Positions 16,362 to 23,477 of a stretch of DNA of 64,000 bases are shown in pieces; within the stretch, counting starts at the first letter, position 1; the number at the start of each line of letters is the position of its first letter. A program made the position numbers and the translations under genes. The notes beneath the pieces were generated by a model. The model searched no databases. It saw nothing but the letters and a program-made list of their open reading frames with translations, and was not told the DNA's origin. Source of the DNA: JAXGZG01 sp040771825 (GTDB taxonomy: Bacteria; Bacillota; Sulfobacillia; Fermentithermobacillales; Fermentithermobacillaceae); assembly GCA_040771825.1 (NCBI GenBank), contig JAXGZG010000005.1:186001-250000 (forward strand), given 5' to 3'.

Positions 16362-16410
16362 AAGCCCGGCCCCGCAATGCGAGAATGACCTTAACCGGCC
16401 AACCGGGCTT
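16362..16410 (-). terminator. Intrinsic terminator after the glycerate kinase-Nudix gene
   Basis: On the minus strand, AAGCCCGG (16410-16403) pairs with CCGGGCTT (16369-16362); a GC-rich intervening segment could also pair internally. The stem ends in a run of T's (CTTTTTG). It lies about 50 bases past the stop at 16464 and ahead of the next gene on the same strand. Confidence 0.6.
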
Positions 16411-16463
16411 GCCTTCGCTACCAGATTCTACCACACGATGGGAACCGTTTCAATGCCGAATTT

Positions 16464-18020
16464 TTAGCCCTCAAACGCCTCCAATCCCCGGTGGATCAGA
16501 GAAAGCGTGCCTCTGTAAGTCTTGACGCCAGGCAGGTCGGGCAAAGCCACCCACGCCACCTGAGTGGTCTCTCCTGGTTGGGGCCTGACTTCGCCTCCAA
16601 CCGCTTCCATAGCATAGTAATGGACGGTTTTCTCTACCACATCTTCCCCTGACGAAAACCGGTACTGCACGTGGCCAATGGGCGCCTTAACTGCAACGCG
16701 AAGCCCGGTCTCCTCCCTGACTTCCCGCACCGCAGCTTCTTCAAAAGACTCGCCAGGGTCGATATGCCCCTTAGGCAGAGCCATCATGCCATACTTGTCG
16801 CCTATAAGGACCACTTCCCGCTCACCGTGTCCTTGTCTTACCACAACTCCGCCGGCACAGATCTCCTTTCGCGTGGGGCGGGAAAACCAAAAGACTCGAG
16901 CTAGGCTCCCGATCTGCCTTGCCTCAAAAGTCAAGGTAACGGGGCCCATAGAGATAGCCTCCTCCACTGGCATAGGCCCGATGGTGGAATCGAACACCGC
17001 CACAAACTCATCAGGACATCCCTCAAGAATCGCCGGCGAGAGACCGCCTCCGATGACAATACCCGGAACTCCGGCTTCCAGAGCCGCTTGCGCCACGGCA
17101 AAAGGCACTTTTCCGCTTGCCGTCTGTGAGTCGACGCTGCCTTCTCCGGTGATGACTAACTGGATGCCTTGCCCAATAAGGTCCCGAAAACCGGTCTTAT
17201 CCATAACAAACTGGGAACCTTGCATAAGATTGGCATCGAAAAACGCCCAAAGCCCCGCCGCCAATCCACCGCCGGCTCCGGCCATGAGTACATGAGATGG
17301 GTCTTTGCCAAGATCTCTGGCAAGAACACGAGCATACATGGCCATGTCTCTATCAACGTTCAGAGCCTCCCCGGGCCCAAGCCCTTTCTGAGGGCCATAC
17401 ACCCTAGTGGCCCCATCCGGCCCAACCAGAGGGTTCATGACATCAGCAATCACGGTCACTTGGACATCTCGGAAGTTCCTAGGAATATCGCCCAAGGATG
17501 CGCTGTGAACCTTGGCCAATCCTCCAGTGCCTGGTGGAACTAGAGAGCCATGGGCATCTCGAATAACTCCGCCTGCGGCCAGCAAAGCGCCAATGCCCCC
17601 ATCGTTCATGGCCGTCCCGCCCACGCCCACGATTATGTGCCTAACCCCGCGCCGAGAGGCCCACAACATAAGTTGACCTACCCCACGACTCTGAGCTATA
17701 TGCACATCGCGCTCTTGGATCTTTGTCAGCGCGAGCCCCGATGCCTTGGCGCTTTCTATAATCGCAGTAGAGCCGCCTTCCACCAAACCTACGGACGCAC
17801 TCACAGAATTCCCGTAAGGCCCTGTAACCTCCACGGTTTCCACATGCCCGCCAAGCGCCCGGACCAGCACATCTAGAGTACCGTCGCCCCCGTCGGCCAT
17901 TGGAACCTCAAGAACCAGGGCTTCAGGAAACCCCTTCCGGAATCCTTGTGCCACGGCCCGAGAGGCAGCTTGGCTAGTCATGCTGCCTTTGAAAGCGTTC
18001 ATCGCCACAATAACCTTCAT
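16464..18020 (-). CDS. Glycerate kinase fused to a C-terminal Nudix hydrolase domain
   Basis: A 518-residue fusion. Residues 1 to about 375 form a GlxK/GarK-type glycerate kinase, with the family start MKVIVAMNAFKGSMTS, MADGGDGTLDVL, GVGGTAMNDGGIGALLA, AGAGGGLAAGL and ITGEGSVDSQTASGK. It would phosphorylate D-glycerate to 2-phosphoglycerate. From about residue 385 a complete Nudix domain follows; the Nudix box near residues 418-440 has all key positions (G-x5-E-x7-RE-x2-EE-x-G: GHIDPGE, then REVREETG). Stand-alone glycerate kinases of this family end near 375-380 residues, so the second domain is an addition in one uninterrupted frame. The Nudix partner looks like the MutT/Ap4A-hydrolase type, but its substrate is unknown. 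The stop of the M19 gene is 13 bases upstream, suggesting co-transcription. Confidence 0.9.
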   Translation of the reverse strand: MKVIVAMNAFKGSMTSQAASRAVAQGFRKGFPEALVLEVPMADGGDGTLDVLVRALGGHVETVEVTGPYGNSVSASVGLVEGGSTAIIESAKASGLALTKIQERDVHIAQSRGVGQLMLWASRRGVRHIIVGVGGTAMNDGGIGALLAAGGVIRDAHGSLVPPGTGGLAKVHSASLGDIPRNFRDVQVTVIADVMNPLVGPDGATRVYGPQKGLGPGEALNVDRDMAMYARVLARDLGKDPSHVLMAGAGGGLAAGLWAFFDANLMQGSQFVMDKTGFRDLIGQGIQLVITGEGSVDSQTASGKVPFAVAQAALEAGVPGIVIGGGLSPAILEGCPDEFVAVFDSTIGPMPVEEAISMGPVTLTFEARQIGSLARVFWFSRPTRKEICAGGVVVRQGHGEREVVLIGDKYGMMALPKGHIDPGESFEEAAVREVREETGLRVAVKAPIGHVQYRFSSGEDVVEKTVHYYAMEAVGGEVRPQPGETTQVAWVALPDLPGVKTYRGTLSLIHRGLEAFEG

Positions 18021-18033
18021 CTGGGGGCCTCCG

Positions 18034-19074
18034 TCACCCTATGACTGCCCGAAAGACCCTCATCCAGTTGCCGCCCAAAATGCCCGAGATGGTCTTCCCC
18101 GACATGCCTCTCCTCAGGAGTTCTAGAGTGACCAGGTGAAGATCCCCTGAGCCCCGCAAGCCCTCCGGAAGAGGGCCATCGAAAGAGCCCATATCAGTTC
18201 CCAAAGCCACATGGCTCTCCCCCGCCACGTCTATAGCGTGCTCGATGTGGTCACAAACCGTCGAAACCGTTACCTCCTGCTCTGAAGACGCCATGTAGGA
18301 CGGGTTGAGGGAAATGCCTATCAAGCTACCGGTATCCCGAATAGCCTGCAACTGCTCGTTTGTCAGGTTTCGTGGGTGACCGTACAGGGAATGGCAGTTG
18401 GCGTGGCTGACCACAAAAGGATGCTCGGAAGTTTCGGCGACATCCCAAAAGCCCGCTTCGGAGATATGGGCAAGGTCCACCAAAATCCCGAGCGTTCCCG
18501 CTTCTTTCAAGACCTCCCGCCCGAAGTAGGTGAGACCGCCTTTGGTGTTCCCTTCGGCGGCACCATCGGCCAGAGCGTTCCGTTCGTTCCACGTAAGCCC
18601 CAGGACCCGAAGCCCTAGACGATAGAACATCCGCAGGCTGGCTATGCTGCCCTCCAAAAATTCGCCGCCTTCAAATCCGAGCATGAGGCCAACTTCGCCA
18701 TTTTGCCTGGCCTCGTCTATGTCGCCGGACTGCTCTACTAATCTGACCCCGGGAATCGCGTCAAAAGTGCTGAACTCGTCGGCGTACTGAAGTCCGGCCC
18801 GAACTCCTCTCATGGGCCAGAGTCTCTCCAAGAGAAACGCCGACAAGACCGCACACTTCACTCCAGATTCTTTGAGCCCGTCAATGCTGACTCGCTCTTG
18901 CCTGGACTCCTCCCCCAACCCGGGCACCCTCACCAGGCCTGAAAATGTGCCCAGGTGACCGTCGACCACAATAGTCTCAGCGTGAATCTCATGTGCACGC
19001 TCAAGAATCAAAGCCCTGTCTTCTGGGGTTTCCTCTTTCTTCTTACCAAATCTAAGCGCTGAACCGATGTCCAC
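18034..19074 (-). CDS. M19 (renal dipeptidase) family protein with an altered metal site
   Basis: A 346-residue member of the membrane/renal dipeptidase family. Recognisable pieces are VVDGHLGTF near residues 36-44, GFEGGEFLEG, VDLAHISEAGFWDV, VSHANCHSLYGHPRNLT and GTDMGSFDG, in the correct order. In characterised M19 enzymes the first motif is HxD, with both residues binding zinc; here it is His40-Leu-Gly42, so the Asp ligand is missing, while Glu, both later His and the last Asp remain. It has no signal peptide, so it is probably cytoplasmic. Typical substrates are dipeptides, including D-residue ones. The mixed site may change the metal content or abolish activity. It is the first gene upstream of the kinase-Nudix fusion. 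Confidence 0.85.
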   Translation of the reverse strand: MDIGSALRFGKKKEETPEDRALILERAHEIHAETIVVDGHLGTFSGLVRVPGLGEESRQERVSIDGLKESGVKCAVLSAFLLERLWPMRGVRAGLQYADEFSTFDAIPGVRLVEQSGDIDEARQNGEVGLMLGFEGGEFLEGSIASLRMFYRLGLRVLGLTWNERNALADGAAEGNTKGGLTYFGREVLKEAGTLGILVDLAHISEAGFWDVAETSEHPFVVSHANCHSLYGHPRNLTNEQLQAIRDTGSLIGISLNPSYMASSEQEVTVSTVCDHIEHAIDVAGESHVALGTDMGSFDGPLPEGLRGSGDLHLVTLELLRRGMSGKTISGILGGNWMRVFRAVIG

Positions 19075-19234
19075 GTCTATAACCCCTCTCCTGCGGCCAT
19101 GCGTTCCATGGATATCCCCAGTAGTGTTCTCCTCTTTCCCTGCGTTTACCTTTTGCCCCCTTACCGTTGGCGGAACACTTTCTATGAAGGGTCATATTAT
19201 GTCATGATCGTTTCCCTTGTAAGGGGGGGTTATT

Positions 19235-19531
19235 GTGGCCGACGGGCAGGTTACTAGAGACACTCTCGAGCTGGTCGCGGCCTTGCGGCCCTTCACTGGG
19301 CAAAGGGGCCGAAGGATTATCGATACCTTGATGGAGGTCGCCCGGTCCGCCTCCGACACCATGGGCACACTTGAGGTCAGTGACCTAGCGGAAAAGACCA
19401 AGAACCTTCTGGCCGAACGCATTGATTCCGCGGTATCGCTGTCACTCCTATTAGCAGCGGCAAGCCTCGGCACGTCCCTTGAAACCATGTTGTCAGATGC
19501 CAAAAAGAGTCAGGGGAATCAGGAGGGATGA
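19235..19531 (+). CDS. Small helical protein of unknown function, gene 1 of the YbaB-like cluster
   Basis: A 98-residue, largely helical protein with no signal peptide. The stretch ELVAALRPFTGQRGRRIIDT (about residues 12-31) resembles, from memory, a pattern in small uncharacterised clostridial proteins (ALKPYLxxxRxxxID). The C-terminal half is Ala/Leu/Ser-rich and could be amphipathic or membrane-associated (SLSLLLAAASLGTSLE). The start is GTG, with a G-rich ribosome binding site (AAGGGGGGG) five bases upstream. Its stop overlaps an ATG by four bases, just before gene 2. Divergent from the M19 gene, it starts a tight plus-strand cluster of four. Confidence 0.7.
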   Translation: MADGQVTRDTLELVAALRPFTGQRGRRIIDTLMEVARSASDTMGTLEVSDLAEKTKNLLAERIDSAVSLSLLLAAASLGTSLETMLSDAKKSQGNQEG

Positions 19532-19533
19532 AG

Positions 19534-19833
19534 ATGGACACAGAGGACCTCGGCGTGGAGGCAGGGAACCCCTTCGTTCTCTTCCTGATTCTCATCTTGC
19601 TTCTAGCGGCCAACGGTGCGTTCGAAAGGGCCGTTAGTTTCGTTCAGGATATGGTCGAAGCCGCCAAGTCGGGTGCAAAACCAAAATCCGAGGCAGCTAA
19701 GACATGCCCTTCCCGGAGCCTTGGATACGGTGCCAGGAATGTGGGCCGCAAGCCGATCCTTGGCAAGATACTGCCTCTGGGCGTAGGTTCCCAGAACCCC
19801 CAGTTCAGATCCTGGCATAAGATGCTGAAGTAA
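19534..19833 (+). CDS. Small single-span membrane protein with a basic tail, gene 2 of the YbaB-like cluster
   Basis: A 99-residue protein with a short acidic N-terminus (MDTEDLGVEAG), one membrane span (about residues 13-32, FVLFLILILLLAANGAF) and a strongly basic C-terminal tail with many Lys, Arg and Gly residues. No family was recognised. The ATG at 19534 has AGGAGGG six bases upstream; an earlier ATG at 19528 touches that site and overlaps the previous stop. A membrane anchor with a basic cytoplasmic tail next to a DNA-binding-type protein suggests, as inference only, tethering of a nucleoprotein to the membrane. Confidence 0.65.
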   Translation: MDTEDLGVEAGNPFVLFLILILLLAANGAFERAVSFVQDMVEAAKSGAKPKSEAAKTCPSRSLGYGARNVGRKPILGKILPLGVGSQNPQFRSWHKMLK

Positions 19834-19853
19834 GGCTGACTGGAGGGATTCGA

Positions 19854-20201
19854 GTGCAGAACCTTGCCTCGCTTTTGATGCAGATGGAAAGGATCGAGTC
19901 TGAGGTAAACTCGCGGCTCTCGGGTTTACAGGACAAATTGGTAAAGGGAGAAGCGGCAGGAGGTCTGGTCACCGCCACTGGAGACATCTGGTTCAACTTG
20001 AGAAGTCTCCACATTGACAGGGAGAAACTTGCCGCCAGAACTCACGATTTCGCCGCTTTGGAGAACGCCGTTGTGGAAGCCGTAAACAACACCATGAAGG
20101 AAGCCAGAAAGGTCCTCCGGACCGAAATTGGGGGAGTAATCGGTGGACAGGTTCCTCCGGAGTTTGCTAATTTCTTCGGGCGGGGCGGGTTTCATGGATA
20201 A
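19854..20201 (+). CDS. YbaB/EbfC-like nucleoid-associated protein, gene 3 of the cluster
   Basis: A 115-residue protein with the YbaB/EbfC layout. The N-terminal helix is MQNLASLLMQMERIESEVNS; then come a strand with GEAAGGLVTATGDIWFNLRSL matching the family pattern GxAGGGLVxVxxxG...V, a helix with ENAVVEAVNNTMKEA (family AxNxAxxKA), and a Gly-rich end. YbaB proteins form dimers that bind DNA without strict sequence preference. The housekeeping ybaB gene normally sits beside dnaX and recR; this copy lies elsewhere and is divergent, so it is probably a paralogue. The start is GTG with GGAGGG seven bases upstream. It overlaps gene 4 by eight bases. Confidence 0.75.
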   Translation: MQNLASLLMQMERIESEVNSRLSGLQDKLVKGEAAGGLVTATGDIWFNLRSLHIDREKLAARTHDFAALENAVVEAVNNTMKEARKVLRTEIGGVIGGQVPPEFANFFGRGGFHG

Positions 20202-21078
20202 CCAGCGAACTCTATCAGAGATCGCCAAAGCTCTTATGGTGGAACACCCGGAAAAGGACCCCAAGTCACTCAGGGAGAAGGCGGGCCTCCTGGCTCTTCT
20301 GAACTTACTGGGAATAATGGACGCTTTTTTCGGCGAAGGGCTCAAAGTAGACGATCTTGTGCCACCCCAAACCAGAGAGGAACCGACACCGGAGCGTTCT
20401 TTAGAACCAAGCAAGGCGTATCTCCCGGAAGCATCTTCTGAGATCGCTGAAACCACAAGCGTTTCCAAGGCCACCCTTGAACTTTCGAGACCTCCTGGGG
20501 AAGACTCTTCAGGAGCCCCTGCATCTTTGTTCGGTTCGCTAGCCAAGATCCTGGGAGCATCATCAGGCGGTGACGGGGGCTCATATCAGGGTCTGGACCC
20601 GGCCATCATCGCTCCAATGCTTTCCTTGGCCTCAATGCTTCCAAAACTCATGAAGCCAAAAGCGTCTGGCACTGAGGGTGACGGCGAATCAAGTGAAGCC
20701 GCCAATCCTGCAGATGCGGGCCTAAACGCGCCGGCAGAGAAACCCTCTCCACTGCAGCAGGTCTTGGGTTTTGACCCCAAGATCCTGACACTCATCCTAA
20801 ATCTCATCGCAGGTCTGGATATCTTGAAACCCAAGCAGGCTGAGTATCGGCAGTCCGGTCTTAAAGAGCCCGAACCCGAATCACCCCAGAGCAACTGCGT
20901 TTCAGAGCCTGGCACAGACCCACTTCAGTTACCTGGAAAGGAACCCTCCCTAGCAACCCATAGGAAGGAGTCACCCCTTGGGTCATCACCTCGGGGCAAA
21001 CCTCGCTCCCGGCTCCATAAGCCTGGACTAGGCATATACCGCAACTGGCCCGGAAGACCCGAACCGACCCCACAGTAA
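20194..21078 (+). CDS. Repeat-containing protein of unknown function, gene 4 of the YbaB-like cluster
   Basis: A 294-residue protein. The N-terminal 45 residues are helical (MDNQRTLSEIAKALMVEHP, then GLLALLNLLGIMDAFFGEG). A Pro/Glu/Ser-rich, probably disordered stretch follows, then two copies of a hydrophobic motif: GLDPAIIAPMLSLASMLPKL with MKPK, and GFDPKILTLILNLIAGLDIL with KPK. The C-terminal 80 residues are Pro-rich and basic. The ATG at 20194 overlaps the end of the YbaB-like gene; an upstream in-frame start at 20143 lies inside that gene. No known family was recognised. It is the last gene of the cluster, followed by a perfect hairpin. Confidence 0.65.
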   Translation: MDNQRTLSEIAKALMVEHPEKDPKSLREKAGLLALLNLLGIMDAFFGEGLKVDDLVPPQTREEPTPERSLEPSKAYLPEASSEIAETTSVSKATLELSRPPGEDSSGAPASLFGSLAKILGASSGGDGGSYQGLDPAIIAPMLSLASMLPKLMKPKASGTEGDGESSEAANPADAGLNAPAEKPSPLQQVLGFDPKILTLILNLIAGLDILKPKQAEYRQSGLKEPEPESPQSNCVSEPGTDPLQLPGKEPSLATHRKESPLGSSPRGKPRSRLHKPGLGIYRNWPGRPEPTPQ

Positions 21079-21091
21079 ACACAAAACCCAC

Positions 21092-21125
21092 AACCCGGAC
21101 ACACTTCGAAAGATGTGTCCGGGTT
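21092..21125 (+). terminator. Hairpin ending the YbaB-like cluster
   Basis: A perfect 12-base stem (AACCCGGACACA at 21092-21103, TGTGTCCGGGTT at 21114-21125) with a 10-base loop, 14 bases after the gene 4 stop. The following bases are only mildly T-rich, so termination may be partial. It separates the cluster from the pdaB-like gene. Confidence 0.6.
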
Positions 21126-21222
21126 GATTGTCATATGTTGGGGCATTCCAAATACCTTTAGTCTGAAGGCTTGTGGTCCGAAACGCTGTAGTCCCTACGG
21201 AGGGATCGCTGGGGGAGTAGGT

Positions 21223-22014
21223 ATGGTTTTCAAAAAAGGGGCCCTTCTCTTTGCCCTTGGCCTAATGCTCTGCATATCAGGAGCATTGGTTGGGATCCGG
21301 ACCACCGGGGAAAAACCCGTGGTAGAAATGTACACCCTGACCATGGCGGCAGGCGCTGATATGCCCCTTTTCTACGTCAAAACCGACAGAAAAGTGGCTG
21401 CGCTCACCTTTGACATCTCGTGGGGAAACAAAACTCCAGAACAAGTGCTTGATGTATTGAGAGAGTACAACCAAAAGGCAACCTTCTTCTTGTCTGGGCC
21501 CTGGGCAAACCACTACAAGGATACGGTCCGAAGAATCGTGGCAGAGGGGCATGAAATCGCGAGCCACGGGCAAGATCACGTGAACCTCAGCCAAGAGGAC
21601 AAAGACTCCGTGACGGACAACATCAAGACAGCACACGACATCCTGGTTAACTTGACCAATACTTCACCCAAGTATTTCCGCCCTCCTAACGGGGATTACG
21701 ACGATCTTGTAGTGCTCACCGCCAGGGAACTGGGCTATGAGACCGTGATATGGGCTGTTGACAGCTTGGACTGGAAAGACCCGGGACCGTCCTACATTGT
21801 GGAGAGGGTCTCAAAACTCATGTTCCCCGGAGCCATAATCCTGTTCCACGCATCCGACTCAGCCAGAAGAACCCCAGAGGCGCTGCCCATGGTCTTCGAG
21901 AACCTCAAAACTGCAGGCTACGAGCTTCTTCCTCTAGGCGAACTTGTATCCCTTGGGAAACCTGCCCGAGATGATCCCAGGGGCAGGCCGCTGTCGGAAC
22001 TCCCGGGGCGCTAA
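21223..22014 (+). CDS. pdaB: Polysaccharide deacetylase, PdaB-like
   Basis: A 263-residue NodB-fold deacetylase with an N-terminal signal/anchor segment (about residues 4-25). Motif 1 is LTFDISWG (residues 61-68), in the form found in PdaB proteins; motif 2 is SHGQDH with His115 and His119; motif 3 is RPPNGDYDD; the late ILFHAS motif is also present. In Bacillus, PdaB is made during sporulation and is needed to maintain the spore cortex, so the gene supports a spore-former. The ATG at 21223 follows GGGGGAG; an upstream open stretch reaches back into the hairpin and is not used. The gene end overlaps the convergent thiN end by four bases. Confidence 0.88.
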   Translation: MVFKKGALLFALGLMLCISGALVGIRTTGEKPVVEMYTLTMAAGADMPLFYVKTDRKVAALTFDISWGNKTPEQVLDVLREYNQKATFFLSGPWANHYKDTVRRIVAEGHEIASHGQDHVNLSQEDKDSVTDNIKTAHDILVNLTNTSPKYFRPPNGDYDDLVVLTARELGYETVIWAVDSLDWKDPGPSYIVERVSKLMFPGAIILFHASDSARRTPEALPMVFENLKTAGYELLPLGELVSLGKPARDDPRGRPLSELPGR

Positions 22015-22718
22015 AGGACATCTCCATCTGTGACGACCGCCAGAAGGAAGCCCCGGTCGATACGAACCAGGGCTTCCTCTCCCATCATTTCATTGGACAC
22101 GCCGTAGGTGCTCCCTCTCAACAACGTGGCTTCATGAAGCGGAAACTTCAGGCCATAGGTGCTTACCCCGGTTACCTTTCGTGTGACTGGAAACAAAGAT
22201 ATCCAGTCACCTGCCTTCCCCACAAAAGGTCTCTGACTGTGGTCCGAAATCGAGCAGACCATAGTAGAACCTGAGACTAAGAGGACGTCCAAACCCTTTC
22301 TAGCATAGGGTTCAGCCAACATTACATTGGCCAAGGAATGCTCTTTTCGGGCGCCGCCCAAGGCGCCTATTACGAAAACCTTACGGTGGCCCCTGTCCCC
22401 GACAATGTCCAAGGCTACCTCAGTATCAGTCTTGTCCTTGTGGCGGCTAAGCCTTATGACCCTAGCCCCTTGGCTCTCCAGTTCATCGACTGTAGAGGGG
22501 TCACACGAGTCAAAATCCCCAACAAGAATGTCAGGCACTATCCCGTGGCGGCGGAGAAAGGCAGCCCCGGAATCGGCAGCCACCACTAGTGATGCCCCCC
22601 GCAGAAGGTCCAGAACCCGTTGTACGTGCAGAGGGTTCTCTCCGATCTCCCCTCCCGACACGATTACTGCATACTCGCCTTCAATTTCCCGCGGCACTGC
22701 GCCACTTCCCTTCAGCAT
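22011..22718 (-). CDS. thiN: Thiamine diphosphokinase
   Basis: A 235-residue thiamine pyrophosphokinase that makes TPP from thiamine and ATP. The motifs are VVAADSGA, ILVGDFDS, KDKTDTE and GALGGARKEHSLAN (the family usually has DH where this has EH), with the C-terminal thiamine-binding beta domain ending in the usual pattern. It lies 41 bases downstream of thiT, behind the TPP riboswitch, so uptake and activation of thiamine are co-regulated. The N-terminus is about 15 residues longer than usual, and a start closer to the AVIVSGGE strand is possible. Confidence 0.94.
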   Translation of the reverse strand: MLKGSGAVPREIEGEYAVIVSGGEIGENPLHVQRVLDLLRGASLVVAADSGAAFLRRHGIVPDILVGDFDSCDPSTVDELESQGARVIRLSRHKDKTDTEVALDIVGDRGHRKVFVIGALGGARKEHSLANVMLAEPYARKGLDVLLVSGSTMVCSISDHSQRPFVGKAGDWISLFPVTRKVTGVSTYGLKFPLHEATLLRGSTYGVSNEMMGEEALVRIDRGFLLAVVTDGDVL

Positions 22719-22759
22719 GGTCCACCGCCTGCACCTAATCCCAGGAAAGACCCCCGACC

Positions 22760-23266
22760 CTATACCCGCGCTGCCTTCACGGCGTTGTAGAGGCCAAATC
22801 GGATTATGAGCACAGATATTATTAGCTCGGGCACCAGGTACCCTGCCTGATACAGTGCCGAGTAGACATAGGGGTTACCTTGGGCCGATGACGCGAAGAA
22901 AATCACGCCCGACAGAAAGTGGGACACAAAACGCCCGCCGATGCCCACAGTTGCCCCAACTGCGACCCGTTCTCCGAACAAACCCGCAAGCCCCAGGAGA
23001 CCGAAAGCCAAAGGGTAGTCTAGGATGACTTGGACCGGGTGGTAGATGAATGGTTCGACGATAAGTTGCAGGAGGCCATGAGCAACACCGGCCGCTAAGC
23101 CAGGTGCCACCCCCCTGCGAGCCGCGTAGAACAAAATGGGGATCATGCTGCCAAGTGTCACTGAACCGCCGTAGGGCGCTGAGTAAAGTTTGATGAAACT
23201 CAGGCCAAAGGCCAGAGCCACCATAAGGGCACCCTCAACTGTGATAGCCAACCTCTTGTCACGCAT
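22760..23266 (-). CDS. thiT: ECF-type thiamine transporter substrate-binding protein ThiT
   Basis: A 168-residue integral membrane S-component with about six spans. The family pattern is present: GGSVTLGSMIPILFYAARRG, the LLQLIVEPFIYHPVQ segment, the DYPLAFG motif and GRFVSHFLSGVIFF. ThiT binds thiamine and docks to a shared ECF energising module (EcfA, EcfA' and EcfT), which is not in this window. A TPP riboswitch with a terminator precedes it, confirming the substrate. The ATG start is followed by Arg/Lys-rich residues at the cytoplasmic N-terminus. Confidence 0.95.
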   Translation of the reverse strand: MRDKRLAITVEGALMVALAFGLSFIKLYSAPYGGSVTLGSMIPILFYAARRGVAPGLAAGVAHGLLQLIVEPFIYHPVQVILDYPLAFGLLGLAGLFGERVAVGATVGIGGRFVSHFLSGVIFFASSAQGNPYVYSALYQAGYLVPELIISVLIIRFGLYNAVKAARV

Positions 23267-23301
23267 TTGTTTCTCCCTCCAATTATTGTGGGGAGGGCAA
23301 C

Positions 23302-23326
23302 AAAAAACCGCACCAAATAGGGCGGG
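23302..23326 (-). terminator. Riboswitch-controlled intrinsic terminator before thiT
   Basis: On the minus strand a short GC stem (CCGC...GCGG with one bulge, extended by CC/GG around a TATTT loop) is followed directly by six T's. It sits between the TPP aptamer and the thiT start, as expected for an OFF switch by transcription termination. Confidence 0.75.
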
Positions 23327-23332
23327 CGTTCT

Positions 23333-23432
23333 GACTCGGAATTTCCCTACGTGGGCATTACCCCTACAGGTTCCAAGGGTCAGGCGCTCATTAGCCCTTT
23401 CTCAGCCGATAACTATCGGCTCCCCGTTAGTC
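23333..23432 (-). promoter_or_regulatory. TPP riboswitch (THI element)
   Basis: The minus strand shows the conserved THI-box order: GGGGAGCC, then GGCTGAGAAAGGG, then GACCCTTGGAACCTG, then GGGTAATGCCCACGTAGGGAA, closed by a GACT/AGTC outer stem. These are the pyrimidine- and pyrophosphate-binding helices of the TPP aptamer. It lies upstream of thiT-thiN; high TPP should favour the terminator that follows. Confidence 0.97.
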
Positions 23433-23434
23433 TA

Positions 23435-23463
23435 ATCTTACTCTTTTGAGCAAGCGGTGTCAC
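23435..23463 (-). promoter_or_regulatory. Candidate promoter of the thiT-thiN operon
   Basis: On the minus strand, GTGACA (23463-23458) and TAAGAT (23440-23435) are 17 bases apart. Transcription would begin at the 5' edge of the TPP aptamer, which supports the call. Confidence 0.55.
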
Positions 23464-23477
23464 CTATGCGTGAGTCT

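Noticed and set aside
19160..19234. Sporulation sigma-E/G promoter before the YbaB-like cluster
   Set aside because: A TATTAT and a CATATT-like sequence are present, but no pair with correct spacing and downstream -10 motif could be matched convincingly.
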